Source of the DNA: Cherax quadricarinatus
Taxonomy: Eukaryota > Arthropoda > Malacostraca > Decapoda > Parastacidae
Reading direction: 5' to 3'
DNA: 64,000 nt
NCBI RefSeq assembly: GCF_038502225.1
Contig: NC_091378.1
Location: 5,905,669 to 5,969,668 of the forward strand
A model generated the notes under the pieces. The model did not search any database. It was not told the DNA's origin and saw only the letters and a program-made list of their open reading frames with translations. Shown here in pieces: positions 52,001 through 64,000 of the stretch (position 1 is the stretch's first letter; each line of letters starts with the position of its first letter). A program made the translations under genes and the position numbers.

Positions 52001-55000
52001 TACAACTGTGTCTCACTGTTGTTCCGAAGTGTTACATCTGTCTCACTGTTGTTCCCAAGTGTTACATCTGTCTCACTGTTGTTCCCAAGTGTTACAACTG
52101 TGTCTCACTGTTGTTCCCAAGTGTTACATCTGTCTCACTGTTGTTCCCAAGTGTTACAACAGTCTCACTGTTGATCCCAAGTGTTACATCTGTCTCACTG
52201 TTGATCCCAAGTGTTACATCTGCCTCACTGTTGTTCCCAAGTGTTACATCTGTCTCACTGTTGTTCCCAAGTGTTACAACAGTCTCACTGTTGATCCCAA
52301 GTGTTACATCTGTCTCACTGTTGTTCCCAAGTGTTACATCTGTCTCACTGTTGATCCCAAGTGTTACATCTGTCTCACTGTTGTTCCCAAGTGTTACATC
52401 TGTCTCACTGTTGTTCCCAAGTGTTACATCTGTCTCACTGTTGTTCCCAAGTGTTACATCTGTCTCACTGTTGTTCCCAAGTGTTACATCTGTCTCACTG
52501 TTGTTCCCACGTGTTACATCTGTCTCACTGTTGTTCCCAAGTGTTACATCTGTCTCACTGTTGTTCCCAAGTGTTACATCTGTCTCACTGTTGTTCCCAA
52601 GTGTTACATCTGTCTCACTGTTGTTCCCAAGTGTTACATCTGTCTCACTGTTGTTCCCAAGTGTTACAACTGTGTCTCACTGTTGTTCCCAAGTGTTACA
52701 ACTGTGTCTCACTGTTGTTCCCAAGTGTTACAACTGTGTCTCACTGTTGTTCCCAAGTGTTACAACTGTGTCTCACTGTTGTTCCCAAGTGTTACAACTG
52801 TCTCACTCTTGTTCCCAAGTGTTACAACTGTCTCACTCTTGTTCCCAAGTGTTACATCTGTCTCACTGTTGTTCCCAAGTGTTACAACTGTGTCTCACTG
52901 TTGCTCCCAAGTGTTACATCTGTGTCTCACTGTTGTTCCCGTGTTACAACTGTGTCTCACTGTTGTTTCCAAGTGTTACATCTGTCTCACTGTTGTTTCC
53001 AAGTGTTACATCTGTCTCACTGTTGATCCCAAGTGTTACAACTGTGTCTCACTGTTGTTCCCAGGTGTTACAACTGTGTCTCACTGTTGTTCCAACTGTG
53101 TCTCACTGTTGTTTCCAAGTGTTACATCTGTCTCACTGTTGTTCCCAAGTGTTACATCTGTCTCACTGTTGTTCCCAAGTGCTACATCTGTCTCACTGTT
53201 GTTCCCAAGTGTTACATCTGTCTCACTGTTGATCCCAAGTGTTACAACTGTGTCTCACTGTTGTTCCCAGGTGTTACAACTGTGTCTCACTGTTGTTCCA
53301 ACTGTGTCTCACTGTTGTTTCCAAGTGTTACATCTGTCTCACTGTTGTTCCCAAGTGTTACATCTGTCTCACTGTTGTTCCCAAGTGTTACATCTGTCTC
53401 ACTGTTGTTCCCAAGTGTTACATCTGTCTCACTGTTGATCCCAAGTGTTACAACTGTGTCTCACTGTTCCCAGGTGTTACAACTGTGTCTCACTGTTGTT
53501 CCCAGGTGTTACATCTGTCTCACTGTTGTTCCCAAGTGTTACATCTGTCTCACTGTTGTTCCCAAGTGTTACATCTGTCTCACTGTTGTTCCCAAGTGTT
53601 ACATCTGTCTCACTGTTGTTCCCAAGTGTTACATCTGTCTCACTGTTGTTCCCAAGTGTTACATCTGTCTCACTGTTGTTCCCAAGTGTTACATCTATCT
53701 CACTGTTGTTCCCAAGTGTTACATCTGTCTCACTGTTGTTCCCAAGTGTTACATCTGTCTCACTGTTGTTCCCAAGTGTTACATCTGTCTCACTGTTGTT
53801 CCCAAGTGTTACATCTGTCTCTCTGTTGTTCCCAAGTGTTACATCTGTCTCACTGTTGTTCCCAAGTGTTACATCTGTCTCACTGTTGTTCCCACGTGTT
53901 ACATCTGTCTCACTGTTGTTCCCAAGTGTTACAACTGTGTCTCACTGTTGTTCCCAAGTGTTACATCTGTCTCACTGTTGTTCCCAAGTGTTACATCTGT
54001 CTCACTGTTGTTCCCAAGTGTTACAACTGTCTCACTGTTGATCCCAAGTGTTACGTCTGTCTCACTGTTGTTCCCAAGTGTTACGTCTGTCTCAATGTTG
54101 TTCCCAAGTGTTACATCTGTCTCACTGTTGTTCCCAAGTGTTACAACTGTCTCACTGTTGATCCCAAGTGTTACATCTGTCTCACTGTTGTTCCCAAGTG
54201 TTACATCTGTCTCACTGTTGTTCCCAAGTGTTACATCTGTCTCACTGTTGTTCCCAAGTGTTACAACTGTGTCTCACTGTTGTTCCCAAGTGTTACATCT
54301 GTCTCACTGTTGTTCCCAAGTGTTACATCTGTCTCACTGTTGTTCCCAAGTGTTACATCTGTCTCACTGTTGTTCTCAAGTGTTACAACTGTCTCACTGT
54401 TGATCCCAAGTGTTACATCTGTCTGACTGTTGTTCCCAAGTGTTACATCTGTCTCACTGTTGTTCCCAAGTGTTACATCTGTCTGACTGTTGTTCCCAAG
54501 TGTTACATCTGTCTCACTGTTGTTCCCAAGTGTTACATCTGTCTCACTGTTGTTCCCAAGTGTTACATCTGTCTCACTGTTGTTCCCAAGTGTTACATCT
54601 GTCTGACTGTTGTTCCCACGTGTTACATCTGTCTGACTGTTGTTCCCAAGTGTTACATCTGTCTCACTGTTGTTCCCAAGTGTTACATCTGTCTGACTGT
54701 TGTTCCCAAGTGTTACATCTGTCTCACTGTTGTTCCCAAGTGTTACATCTGTCTCACTGTTGTTCCCAAGTGTTACAACTGTGTCTCACTGTTGTTCCGA
54801 AGTGTTACATCTGTCTCACTGTTGTTCCCAAGTGTTACATCTGTCTCACTGTTGTTCCCAAGTGTTACAACTGTGTCTCACTGTTGTTCCCAAGTGTTAC
54901 ATCTGTCTCACTGTTGTTCCCAAGTGTTACAACAGTCTCACTGTTGATCCCAAGTGTTACATCTGTCTCACTGTTGATCCCAAGTGTTACATCTGTCTCA

Positions 55001-58000
55001 CTGTTGTTCCCAAGTGTTACATCTGTCTCACTGTTGTTCCCAAGTGTTACATCTGTCTCACTGTTGTTCCCAAGTGTTACATCTGTCTCACTGTTGTTCC
55101 CAAGTGTTACATCTGTCTCACTGTTGTTCCCAAGTGTTACAACTGTGTCTCACTGTTGTTCCCAAGTGTTACATCTGTCTCACTGTTGTTCCCAAGTGTT
55201 ACAACAGTCTCACTGTTGATCCCAAGTGTTACATCTGTCTCACTGTTGTTCCCAAGTGTTACATCTGTCTCACTGTTGATCCCAAGTGTTACATCTGTCT
55301 CACTGTTGTTCCCAAGTGTTACATCTGTCTCACTGTTGTTCCCAAGTGTTACATCTGTCTCACTGTTGTTCCCAAGTGTTACATCTGTCTCACTGTTGTT
55401 CCCACGTGTTACATTTGTCTCACTGTTGTTCCCAAGTGTTACATCTGTCTCACTGTTGTTCCCAAGTGTTACATCTGTCTCACTGTTGTTCCCAAGTGTT
55501 ACATCTGTCTCACTGTTGTTCCCAAGTGTTACATCTGTCTCACTGTTGTTCCCAAGTGTTACAACTGTGTCTCACTGTTGTTTCCAAGTGTTACAACTGT
55601 GTCTCACTGTTGTTTCCAAGTGTTACAACTGTGTCTCACTCTTGTTCCCAAGTGTTACAACTGTGTCTCACTCTTGTTCCCAAGTGTTACAACTGTCTCA
55701 CTCTTGTTCCCAAGTGTTACAACTGTCTCACTCTTGTTCCCAAGTGTTACATCTGTCTCACTGTTGTTCCCAAGTGTTACAACTGTGTCTCACTGTTGCT
55801 CCCAAGTGTTACATCTGTGTCTCACTGTTGTTCCCGTGTTACAACTGTGTCTCACTGTTGTTTCCAAGTGTTACATCTGTCTCACTGTTGTTTCCAAGTG
55901 TTACATCTGTCTCACTGTTGATCCCAAGTGTTACAACTGTGTCTCACTGTTGTTCCCAGGTGTTACAACTGTGTCTCACTGTTGTTCCAACTGTGTCTCA
56001 CTGTTGTTTCCAAGTGTTACATCTGTCTCACTGTTGTTCCCAAGTGTTACATCTGTCTCACTGTTGTTCCCAAGTGTTACATCTGTCTCACTGTTGTTCC
56101 CAAGTGTTACATCTGTCTCACTGTTGTTCCCAAGTGTTACATCTGTCTCACTGTTGATCCCAAGTGTTACAACTGTGTCTCACTGTTGTTCCCAGGTGTT
56201 ACAACTGTGTCTCACTGTTGTTCCCAGGTGTTACATCTGTCTCACTGTTGTTCCCAAGTGTTACATCTGTCTCACTGTTGTTCCCAAGTGTTACATCTGT
56301 CTCACTGTTGTTCCCAAGTGTTACATCTGTCTCACTGTTGTTCCCAAGTGTTACATCTGTCTCACTGTTGTTCCCAAGTGTTACATCTGTCTCACTGTTG
56401 TTCCCAAGTGTTACATCTGTCTCACTGTTGTTCCCAAGTGTTACATCTGTCTCACTGTTGTTCCCAAGTGTTACATCTGTCTCTCTGTTGTTCCCAAGTG
56501 TTACATCTGTCTCACTGTGGTTCCCAAGTGTTACATCTGTCTCACTGTTGTTCCCACGTGTTACATCTGTCTCACTGTTGTTCCCAAGTGTTACAACTGT
56601 GTCTCACTGTTGTTCCCAAGTGTTACATCTGTCTCACTGTTGTTCCCAAGTGTTACATCTGTCTCACTGTTGTTCCCAAGTGTTACATCTGTCTCACTGT
56701 TGTTCCCAAGTGTTACAACTGTCTCACTGTTGATCCCAAGTGTTACGTCTGTCTCACTGTTGTTCCCAAGTGTTACATCTGTCTCACTGTTGTTCCCAAG
56801 TGTTACAACTGTCTCACTGTTGATCCCAAGTGTTACATCTGTCTCACTGTTGTTCCCAAGTGTTACATCTGTCTCACTGTTGTTCCCAAGTGTTACATCT
56901 GTCTCACTGTTGTTCCCAAGTGTTACAACTGTGTCTCACTGTTGTTCCCAAGTGTTACATCTGTCTCACTGTTGTTCCCAAGTGTTACATCTGTCTCACT
57001 GTTTTCCCCAAGTGTTACATCTGTCTCACTGTTGTTCCCAAGTGTTACAACTGTCTCACTGTTGATCCCAAGTGTTACATCTGTCTGACTGTTGTTCCCA
57101 AGTGTTACATCTGTCTCACTGTTGTTCCCAAGTGTTACATCTGTCTGACTGTTGTTCCCAAGTGTTACATCTGTCTCACTGTTGTTCCCAAGTGTTACAT
57201 CTGTCTCACTGTTGTTCCCAAGTGTTACATCTGTCTCACTGTTGTTCCCAAGTGTTACATCTGTCTCACTGTTGTTCCCAAGTGTTACATCTGTCTGACT
57301 GTTGTTCCCAAGTGTTACATCTGTCTGACTGTTGTTCCCACGTGTTACATCTGTCTGACTGTTGTTCCCAAGTGTTACATCTGTCTCACTGTTGTTCCCA
57401 AGTGTTACATCTGTCTGACTGTTGTTCCCAAGTGTTACATCTGTCTCACTGTTGTTCCCAAGTGTTACATCTGTCTCACTGTTGTTCCCAAGTGTTACAT
57501 CTATCTCACTGTTGTTCCCAAGTGTTACAACTGTGTCTCACTGTTGTTCCCAAGTGTTACATCTATCTCACTGTTGTTCCCAAGTGTTACAACTGTGTCT
57601 CACTGTTGTTCCCAAGTGTTACATCTGTCTCACTGTTGTTCCCAAGTGTTACAACAGTCTCACTGTTGATCCCAAGTGTTACATCTGTCTCACTGTTGTT
57701 CCCAAGTGTTACATCTGTCTCACTGTTGATCCCAAGTGTTACATCTGTCTCACTGTTGTTCCCAAGTGTTACATCTGTCTCACTGTTGTTCCCAAGTGTT
57801 ACATCTGTCTCACTGTTGTTCCCAAGTGTTACATCTGTCTCACTGTTGTTCCCAAGTGTTACATCTGTCTCACTGTTGTTCCCAAGTGTTACAACTGTGT
57901 CTCACTGTTGTTCCCAAGTGTTACATCTGTCTCACTGTTGTTCCCAAGTGTTACAACAGTCTCACTGTTGATCCCAAGTGTTACATCTGTCTCACTGTTG

Positions 58001-59457
58001 TTCCCAAGTGTTACATCTGTCTCACTGTTGATCCCAAGTGTTACATCTGTCTCACTGTTGTTCCCAAGTGTTACATCTGTCTCACTGTTGTTCCCAAGTG
58101 TTACATCTGTCTCACTGTTGTTCCCAAGTGTTACATCTGTCTCACTGTTGTTCCCACGTGTTACATCTGTCTCACTGTTGTTCCCAAGTGTTACATCTGT
58201 CTCACTGTTGTTCCCAAGTGTTACATCTGTCTCACTGTTGTTCCCAAGTGTTACATCTGTCTCACTGTTGTTCCCAAGTGTTACATCTGTCTCACTGTTG
58301 TTCCCAAGTGTTACATCTGTCTCACTGTTGTTCCCAAGTGTTACATCTGTCTCACTGTTGTTCCCAAGTGTTACAACTGTGTCTCACTGTTGTTCCCAAG
58401 TGTTACATCTGTCTCACTGTTGTTCCCAAGTGTTACATCTGTCTCACTGTTGTTCCCAAGTGTTACATCTGTCTCACTGTTGTTCCCAAGTGTTACATCT
58501 GTCTCACTGTTGTTCCCAAGTGTTACATCTGTCTCACTGTTGTTCCCAAGTGTTACAACTGTGTCTCACTGTTGTTCCCAAGTGTTACATCTGTCTCACT
58601 GTTGTTCCCAAGTGTTACATCTGTCTCACTGTTGTTCCCAAGTGTTACATCTGTCTCACTGTTGATCCCAAGTGTTACATCTGTCTGACTGTTGTTCCCA
58701 AGTGTTACATCTGTCTGACTGTTGTTCACAAGTGTTACATCTGTCTCACTGTTGTTCCCAAGTGTTACATCTGTCTCACTGTTGTTCCCAAGTGTTACAT
58801 CTGTCTCACTGTTGTTCCCAAGTGTTACATCTGTCTCACTGTTGTTCCCAAGTGTTACATCTGTCTCACTGTTGTTCCCAAGTGTTACATCTGTCTCACT
58901 GTTGTTCCCAAGTGTTACATCTGTCTCACTGTTGTTCCCAAGTGTTACATCTGTCTCACTGTTGTTCCCAAGTGTTACATCTCTCTCACTGTTGTTCCCA
59001 AGTGTTACATCTGTCTCACTGTTGTTCCCAAGTGTTACATCTCTCTCACTGTTGTTCCCAAGTGTTACATCTGTCTCACTGTTGTTCCCAAGTGTTACAT
59101 CTGTCTCACTGTTGTTCAAGTGTTACATCTGTCTCACTGTTGTTCAAGTGTTACATCTGTCTCACTGTTGTTCCCAAGTGTTACAACTGTGTCTCACTGT
59201 TGTTCCCAAGTGTTACATCTGTCTCACTCTTGTTCCCAAGTGTTACATCTGTCTCACTGTTGTTCAAGTGTTACATCTGTCTCACTGTTGTTCAAGTGTT
59301 ACATCTGTCTCACTGTTGTTCAAGTGTTACATCTGTCTCACTGTTGTTCAAGTGTTACATCTGTCTCACTGTTGTTCAAGTGTTACATCTGTCTCACTGT
59401 TGTTCAAGTGTTACATCTGTCTCACTGTTGTTCAAGTGTTACATCTGTCTCACTGTT
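49085..59457. repeat. Minisatellite, 30/32-bp unit, about 345 copies (10.4 kb)
   Basis: Units TGTTGTTCCCAAGTGTTACA plus TCTGTCTCAC (30) or ACTGTGTCTCAC (32). Near the right end a deleted 27-bp form (GTTGTTCAAGTG) takes over. The 30-bp form keeps each frame open; the 32-bp form shifts it, but no frame contains a stop in most units, hence very long spurious frames. Confidence 0.97.
50900..59000. repeat. Higher-order repeat inside the 30-bp array, period about 2.7-2.9 kb
   Basis: Rare variants recur in order: CTGTCTCTCTGTTG at about 50990, 53819 and 56480; GTTCTCAAGTG at about 51540 and 54371; GTTCCGAAGTG at about 52021 and 54795; the CCCGTGTTACAACTG unit at about 52938 and 55832. Confidence 0.82.
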
Positions 59458-59744
59458 CTCTCTCATTATACTCATAACAAAAGTTCTCACAACTCTCCTT
59501 CCCAAACTTCTAACTTTTCTATCACTCTTAAAGATCTTTCTCACCCTCACATTAAACACTAATTTATTATATACTTTTTTAATGTTTTTTGTTTGTATTT
59601 TTTTTATTCCGGTTATAAAGTATCACGGATAATTGGTTCTCCAATTAACCGTATTTTTTTTATTTCAGTTATAGATTTTAGAGGATTTTTTTCCGGTTAA
59701 TTCAACTACGTTTATTTTAATTACAGATGCAACTCAAGACAATG
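59458..59744. other. Unique AT-rich spacer
   Basis: No gene or repeat recognised. Confidence 0.55.
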
Positions 59745-61150
59745 GGACTGATCCCCTGAAAACTACTACGTCAAGTTTGTGGGACTGACCCCCCCTCAAA
59801 ACTACGTCAAGTTTGTGGGACTGATCCCCTCAAAACTACGTCAAGTTTGTGGGACTGATACCCTCAAAACTACTACGTCATGTTTGTGTGACTGATCCCC
59901 TCAAAACTACTACGTCAAGTTTGTGGGACTGACCCCCTCAAAACTACTACGTCAAGTTTGTGGGACTGACCCCCCTCAAAACTACGTCAAGTATGTGGGA
60001 CTGATCCCCCTTAAAACTACGTCAAGTTTGTGGGACTGATCACCCTCAAAACTACGTCAAGTTTGTGGGACTGATCCCCTCAAAACTACTACGTCAAGTT
60101 TGTGGGACTGATCCCCTCAAAACTACTACGTCAGGTTTGTGGGACTGACCCCCCTCAAAACTACGTCACGTTTGTGGGACTGACCCCCCTCAAAACTACG
60201 TCAAGTTTGTGGGACTGACCCCCCTCAAAACTACTACGTCAAGTTTGTGGGACTGACCCCCTCAAAACTACGTCAAGTTTGTGGGACTGTTCCCCTCAAA
60301 ACTACTACGCCAAGTTTGTGGGACTGATCCCCTCAAAACTACTACGTCAAGTTTGTGGGACTGACCTCCCTCAAAACTACTACGTCAAGTTTGTGGGACT
60401 GACCCCCCTCAAAACTACGTCAAGTTTGTGGGACTCATCCCCTCAAAACTACTACGTCAGGTTTGTGGAACTGACCCCCCTCAAAACTAAGTCAAGTTTG
60501 TGGGACTGACCCCCCTCAAAACTACTACGTCAAGTTTGTGGGACTGACCCCCCTCAAAACTACTACGTCAAGTTTGTGGGACTGATCCCCTCAAAACTAC
60601 TACGTCAAGTTTGTGGGACTGATCCCCTCAAAACTACTACGTCAAGTTTGTGGGACTGATCCCCCTCAAAACTACTACGTCAAGTTTGTGGGACTGATCC
60701 CCTCAAAACTACTACGTCAAGTTTGTGGGACTGACCCCCCTCAAAACTACGTCAAGTTTGTGGGACTGATCCCCTCAAAACTACTACGTCAAGTTTGTGG
60801 GACTGACCCCCCTCAAAACTACGTCAAGTTTGTTTGACTGGTCCCCCTCAAAACTACTACGTCAAGTTTGTGGGACTGACCCCCTCAAAACTACTACGTC
60901 AAGTTTGTGGGACTGACCCCCTCAAAACTACTACGTCAAGTTTGTGGGACTGACCTCCTCAAAACTACTACGTCAAGTTTGTGGGACTGACCTCCTCAAA
61001 ACTACTACGTCAAGTTTGTGGGACTGACCTCCTCAAAACTACTACGTCAAGTTTGTGGGACTGACCCCCTCAAAACTACTACGTCAGGTTTGTGGGACTG
61101 ACCCCCTCAAAACTACTACGTCAAGTTTGTGGGACTGACCCCCTCAAAAA
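59745..61150. repeat. Minisatellite, 33-37-bp unit, about 39 copies
   Basis: Unit GGGACTGATCCCCTCAAAAC plus TACTACGTCAAGTTTGT, variable in CTACTACG/CTACG. It ends at a last unit reading AGACTGAGGGACTGATCACA, directly upstream of a hammerhead-like block. Confidence 0.95.
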
Positions 61151-61214
61151 TACCACATCAAGACTGAGGGACTGATCACATAATCTTAACTTCAACATTA
61201 CGTCTCCCTCAATT

Positions 61215-61275
61215 TTAGTAACCTGTGAATTCGACTGAAGAATCCTAGTGTGTAGGTGAAAGGCTTCAGTAATAC
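61215..61275 (+). ncRNA. Decayed hammerhead-like motif
   Basis: TTCGA, CTGAAGA, extra A, TCCTA...TAGGT, GAAAG, GC, TTCAGTAATACAGAT. Core kept, stem III lost. Confidence 0.4.
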
Positions 61276-61690
61276 AGATATCAAAGTGTTGCACACGTCT
61301 TATTTATCAACTTGTCATTATTGTATCCCATTATTGCAGCGATAATTACCATGGATACCATGCAAGAAGCCTGGATAATCAATGGTGAGTCGGCTGTGAG
61401 CGGCTGTGGGCGGCGCACCAGCCTCAGTCTTGCAAATTTGTCGAGTATAATGTAATCGGAGTTCTCCATCGTGCCTTTCAACCAAAGCAAGGGCCATGCA
61501 ATGTTGCATTCTCCTACCACGAGAGTGGGAGCTTCAAAGAGTAACTGTGCAGTCTCCTCAGCAGGGAAATGAACGGCAAAATTCACTGTATCAAGTTGAA
61601 TCTTCTAACCCTTCCAGAGTAGTTGACTGCTTTCTTGGTTCCTGATTAAAGGAACTGAAGCTGTTCTCACATTCCTTATACCCATACGTA
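61276..61690. other. Unique stretch
   Basis: A minus-strand frame of 101 codons (61281-61586) is open but matches nothing I recognise and lacks clear splice sites; probably chance. Confidence 0.45.
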
Positions 61691-61693
61691 ATT

Positions 61694-61713
61694 ACACACA
61701 CACACACACACAA

Positions 61714-61792
<79 letters not shown>

Positions 61793-61796
61793 TAGG
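61694..61796. repeat. CA and TA microsatellites
   Basis: (CA)n at 61694-61711 and (TA)n with one TATT break to 61796. Confidence 0.97.
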
Positions 61797-62204
61797 TAGG
61801 GTGTAGGTAGTAGGTTGGTAGACAGCAACCACCCAGGGAAGTACTACCGTCCTGCCAGATGACTGTGAAACAAACCTGTAACTGTTTTGCATGATGGTAG
61901 GATTGCTGGCTTCTTTTTCTGTCTCATAAACACGCTAGATAACAGGGATATCTTGCTACTCCTACTTACACTTTGGTCACACTTCACAGACACGCACATG
62001 CATATATATATACATACATCTAGGTTTTTCTCCTTTTTCTAAATAGCTCTTGTTCCTCTTTATTTCTTCTATTGTCCATGGGGAAGTGGAAAAGAATCTT
62101 TCCTCCGTAAGCCATGCGTGTCGTATGAGGCGACTAAAATGCCGGGAGCAATGGGCTAGTAACCCCTTCTCCTGTAGACATTTACTAAAAAAGAGAAGAA
62201 GAAA

Positions 62205-62654
62205 AACTTTATAAAACTGGGATGCTTAAATGTGCGTGGATGTAGTGCGGATGACAAGAAACAGATGATTGCTGATGTTATGAATGAAGAGAAGTTGGAT
62301 GTCCTGGCCCTAAGCGAAACAAAGCTGAAGGGGGTGGGGGAGTTTCGGTGGGGGGAAATAAATGGGATTAAATCTGGAGTATCTGAGAGAGTTAGAGCAA
62401 AGGAAGGGATAGCAGTAATGTTGAATGATCAGTTATGGAAGGAGAAAAGAGAATATGAATGTGTAAATGCAAGAATTATGTGGATTAAAGTAAAGGTTGG
62501 ATGCGAGAAGTGGGTCATAATAAGCGTGTATGCACCTGGAGAAGAAAGGAATGCAGAGGAGAGAGAGATATTTTGGGAGATGTTAAGTGAATGTATAGGA
62601 GCCTTTGAACCAAGTGAGAGAGTAATTGTGGTAGGGGATCTGAATGCTAAATGA
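62205..62654 (+). pseudogene. RTE-type LINE AP-endonuclease domain, premature stop
   Basis: Frame opens at KLGCLNVRG and runs through LDVLALSETKLKG (the catalytic ET), EGIAVML, WVIISVYAP and VVGDLNAK, the standard motifs of LINE apurinic endonucleases that nick target DNA. A stop (TGA, 62652-62654) replaces the residue after NAK, where family members continue. The same frame then stays readable to about 62740. Confidence 0.83.
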
Positions 62655-62814
62655 GGAGAAACTTTTAGAGAGGGTGTGGTAGGTAAGTTTGGGGTGCCAG
62701 GTGTAAATGATAATGGGAGCCCTTTGAACTTTGTATAGAAAGGGGTTTAGTTATAGGTAATACATATTTTAAGAAAAAGAGGATAAGTATACAAGACATG
62801 ATGTAGGGCGAAAC

Positions 62815-63318
62815 GACAGTAGTTTGTTGGATTATGTATTGGTAGATAAAAGACTGTTGAGTACACTTCAGGATGTACATGTTTATAGAGGGGCCACAGA
62901 TATATCAGATCACTTTCTAGTTGTAGCTACACTGAGAGTAAAAGGTAGATGGGATACAAGGAGAATAGAAGCATCAGGGAAGAGAGAGGTGAAGGTTTAT
63001 AAACTAAAAGAGGAGGCAGTTAGGGTAAGATATAAACAGCTATTGGAGGATAGATGGGCTAATGAGAGCATAGGCAATGGGGTCAAAGAGGTATGGGGTA
63101 GGTTTAAAAATGTAGTGTTAGAGTGTTCAGCAGAAGTTTGTGGTTACAGGAAAGTGGGTGCGGGAGGGAAGAGGAGCGATTGGTGGAATGATGATGTGAA
63201 GAGAGTAGTAAGGGACAAAAAGTTAGCATATGAAAAGTTTTTACAAAGTAGAAGTGATGCAAGGAGGGAAGAGTATATGGAGAAAAAGAGAGAGGTTAAG
63301 AGTGGTGAAGCAATGTAA
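62815..63318 (+). pseudogene. RTE-type LINE, end of endonuclease domain and linker
   Basis: A new frame after a shift: SLLDYVLVDKRLL, then DISDHFLVVATLRVKG (the catalytic SDH of the endonuclease), then a basic linker with RWANESIGNG and WWNDDVKRVVRDKKLAYEKF, the W-W-N-x-x-V block that precedes the reverse transcriptase. Ends at TAA (63316-63318). Confidence 0.82.
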
Positions 63319-63833
63319 AAAGAGCAAATGAGAGAGTGGGTGAGATGTTATCAACAAATTTTGTTGAAAATAAGAAAAAGTTTTGGAGTGAGATTAACAA
63401 GTTAAGAAAGCCTAGAGAACAAATGGATTTGTCAGTTAAAAATAGGAGAGGAGAGTTATTAAATGGAGAATTAGAGGTATTGGGAAGATGGAGGGAATAT
63501 TTTGAGGAATTGTTAAATGTTGATGAAGATAGGGAAGCTGTGATTTCGTGTATAGGGCAAGGAGGAACAACATCTTGTAGGAGTGAGGAGGAGCCAGTTG
63601 TGAGTGTGGGGGAAGTTCGTGAGGCAGTAGGTAAAATGAAAGGGGGTAAGGCAGCCGGGATTGATGGGATAAAGATAGAAATGTTAAAAGCAGGTGGGGA
63701 TATAGTTTTGGAGTGGTTGGTGCAATTATTTAATAAATGTATGGAAGAGGGTAAGGTACCTAGGGATTGGCAGAGAAGATGCATAGTTCCTTTGTATAAA
63801 GGCAAAGGGGATAAAAGAGTGCAAAAATTATAG
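63319..63833 (+). pseudogene. RTE-type LINE, start of reverse transcriptase domain
   Basis: A third frame: NKKKFWSEINKLRKP, GRWREYFEELLN, then VREAVGKMKGGKAAGIDGI and PRDWQRRCIVPLYKGKGDK, the first motifs of the reverse transcriptase. It stops at 63833 after another frameshift; the following motif (GFRKGRG region, about 63930) is readable in a different frame. The domain continues beyond 64000. Confidence 0.83.
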
Positions 63834-64000
63834 AGGGATAAGTCTGTTGAGTATACCTGGCAAAGTGTATGGTAGAGTTATTATTGAAAGAATTAAGAGT
63901 AAGACGGAGAATAGGATAGCAGATGAACAAGGAGGCTTTAGGAAAGGTAGGGGGTGTGTGGACCAGGTGTTTACAGTGAAACATAAGTGAACAGTATTTA

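Larger units (their letters stand above)
61797..64000 (+). mobile_element. RTE-type non-LTR retrotransposon, 5' part, runs off the window
   Basis: Leader from about 61797 (GGTAGACAGCAACCACCCAG, then CCTCCGTAAGCCATGCG, then TAACCCCTTCTCCTG), followed by an AP-endonuclease and the start of a reverse transcriptase in the plus orientation. Order and motifs fit the RTE clade of LINEs. At least one stop and two or three frameshifts make it inactive. Confidence 0.85.

Noticed and set aside
48998..59632. Plus-strand open frames of up to 843 codons (VVPKCYICLT type)
   Set aside because: Product of the 30-bp unit, seen in all three plus frames at once; no signal for a gene.
61281..61586. 101-codon minus-strand frame as an upstream neuroligin exon
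   Set aside because: No neuroligin or other esterase motif, and no convincing acceptor and donor in phase.

Overview
The window is animal nuclear DNA, almost certainly from a decapod crustacean (crayfish, crab or relative; inferred). Three things point there: two spliced exons of an arthropod-type neuroligin, an interstitial block of the arthropod telomere repeat TTAGG, and many interspersed families (Penelope-like elements, an RTE LINE, tRNA-derived SINEs) of the kind that fill decapod genomes. No prokaryotic gene, operon or CRISPR array was seen.

Gene content is one gene on the minus strand. Exon A (42146-42339) and exon B (1290-1519) encode consecutive parts of the neuroligin cholinesterase-like domain. 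Exon A ends in phase 0 at a strong donor and exon B starts in phase 0 at a good acceptor, so the interval 1520-42145 reads as one intron of about 40.6 kb. Everything right of 42340 is the upstream intron or flank, and 1-1289 is the downstream intron.

The rest is tandem repeats and mobile-element debris. Main arrays, left to right: 21 bp (1-822), 18 bp (983-1289), 28 bp (1535-10196), pyrimidine-rich (10520-11166), 38 bp (11229-15862), second 28 bp (15967-16436), 48 bp (16594-17992), 20 bp (18141-20044), 33 bp (21128-21325 and 34716-36694), 21/18 bp (21504-25741), 40 bp (26418-26800), telomere-like (30815-31349), 15 bp (33795-34366), 49 bp (37490-38029 and 41207-41310), a 416-bp palindromic array (38030-41206), 30/32 bp (49085-59457) and 33-37 bp (59745-61150). 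Long open frames in these arrays exist only because unit lengths are mostly multiples of three; they are not annotated as genes.

The most interesting signal is an interspersed motif that folds as a type I hammerhead ribozyme: the CUGANGA core, an extra A, a short stem II, GAAA, an ACGU stem III, and a stem I with compensatory changes between families. It appears more than twenty times, in inverted arms around Penelope-like remnants and once per unit of the 416-bp array, which resembles the HHR-bearing retrozymes known in metazoans. The array inserted into the 49-bp minisatellite with a perfect 10-bp flanking duplication. A short segment just upstream of the ribozyme in the same elements (GAGGGACTGATTACCTCA) is also the core of three of the minisatellites, so these retroelements probably seeded much of the satellite DNA that inflates the neuroligin intron.

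The right end (61797-64000) holds the 5' part of a decayed RTE-type LINE that runs off the window.
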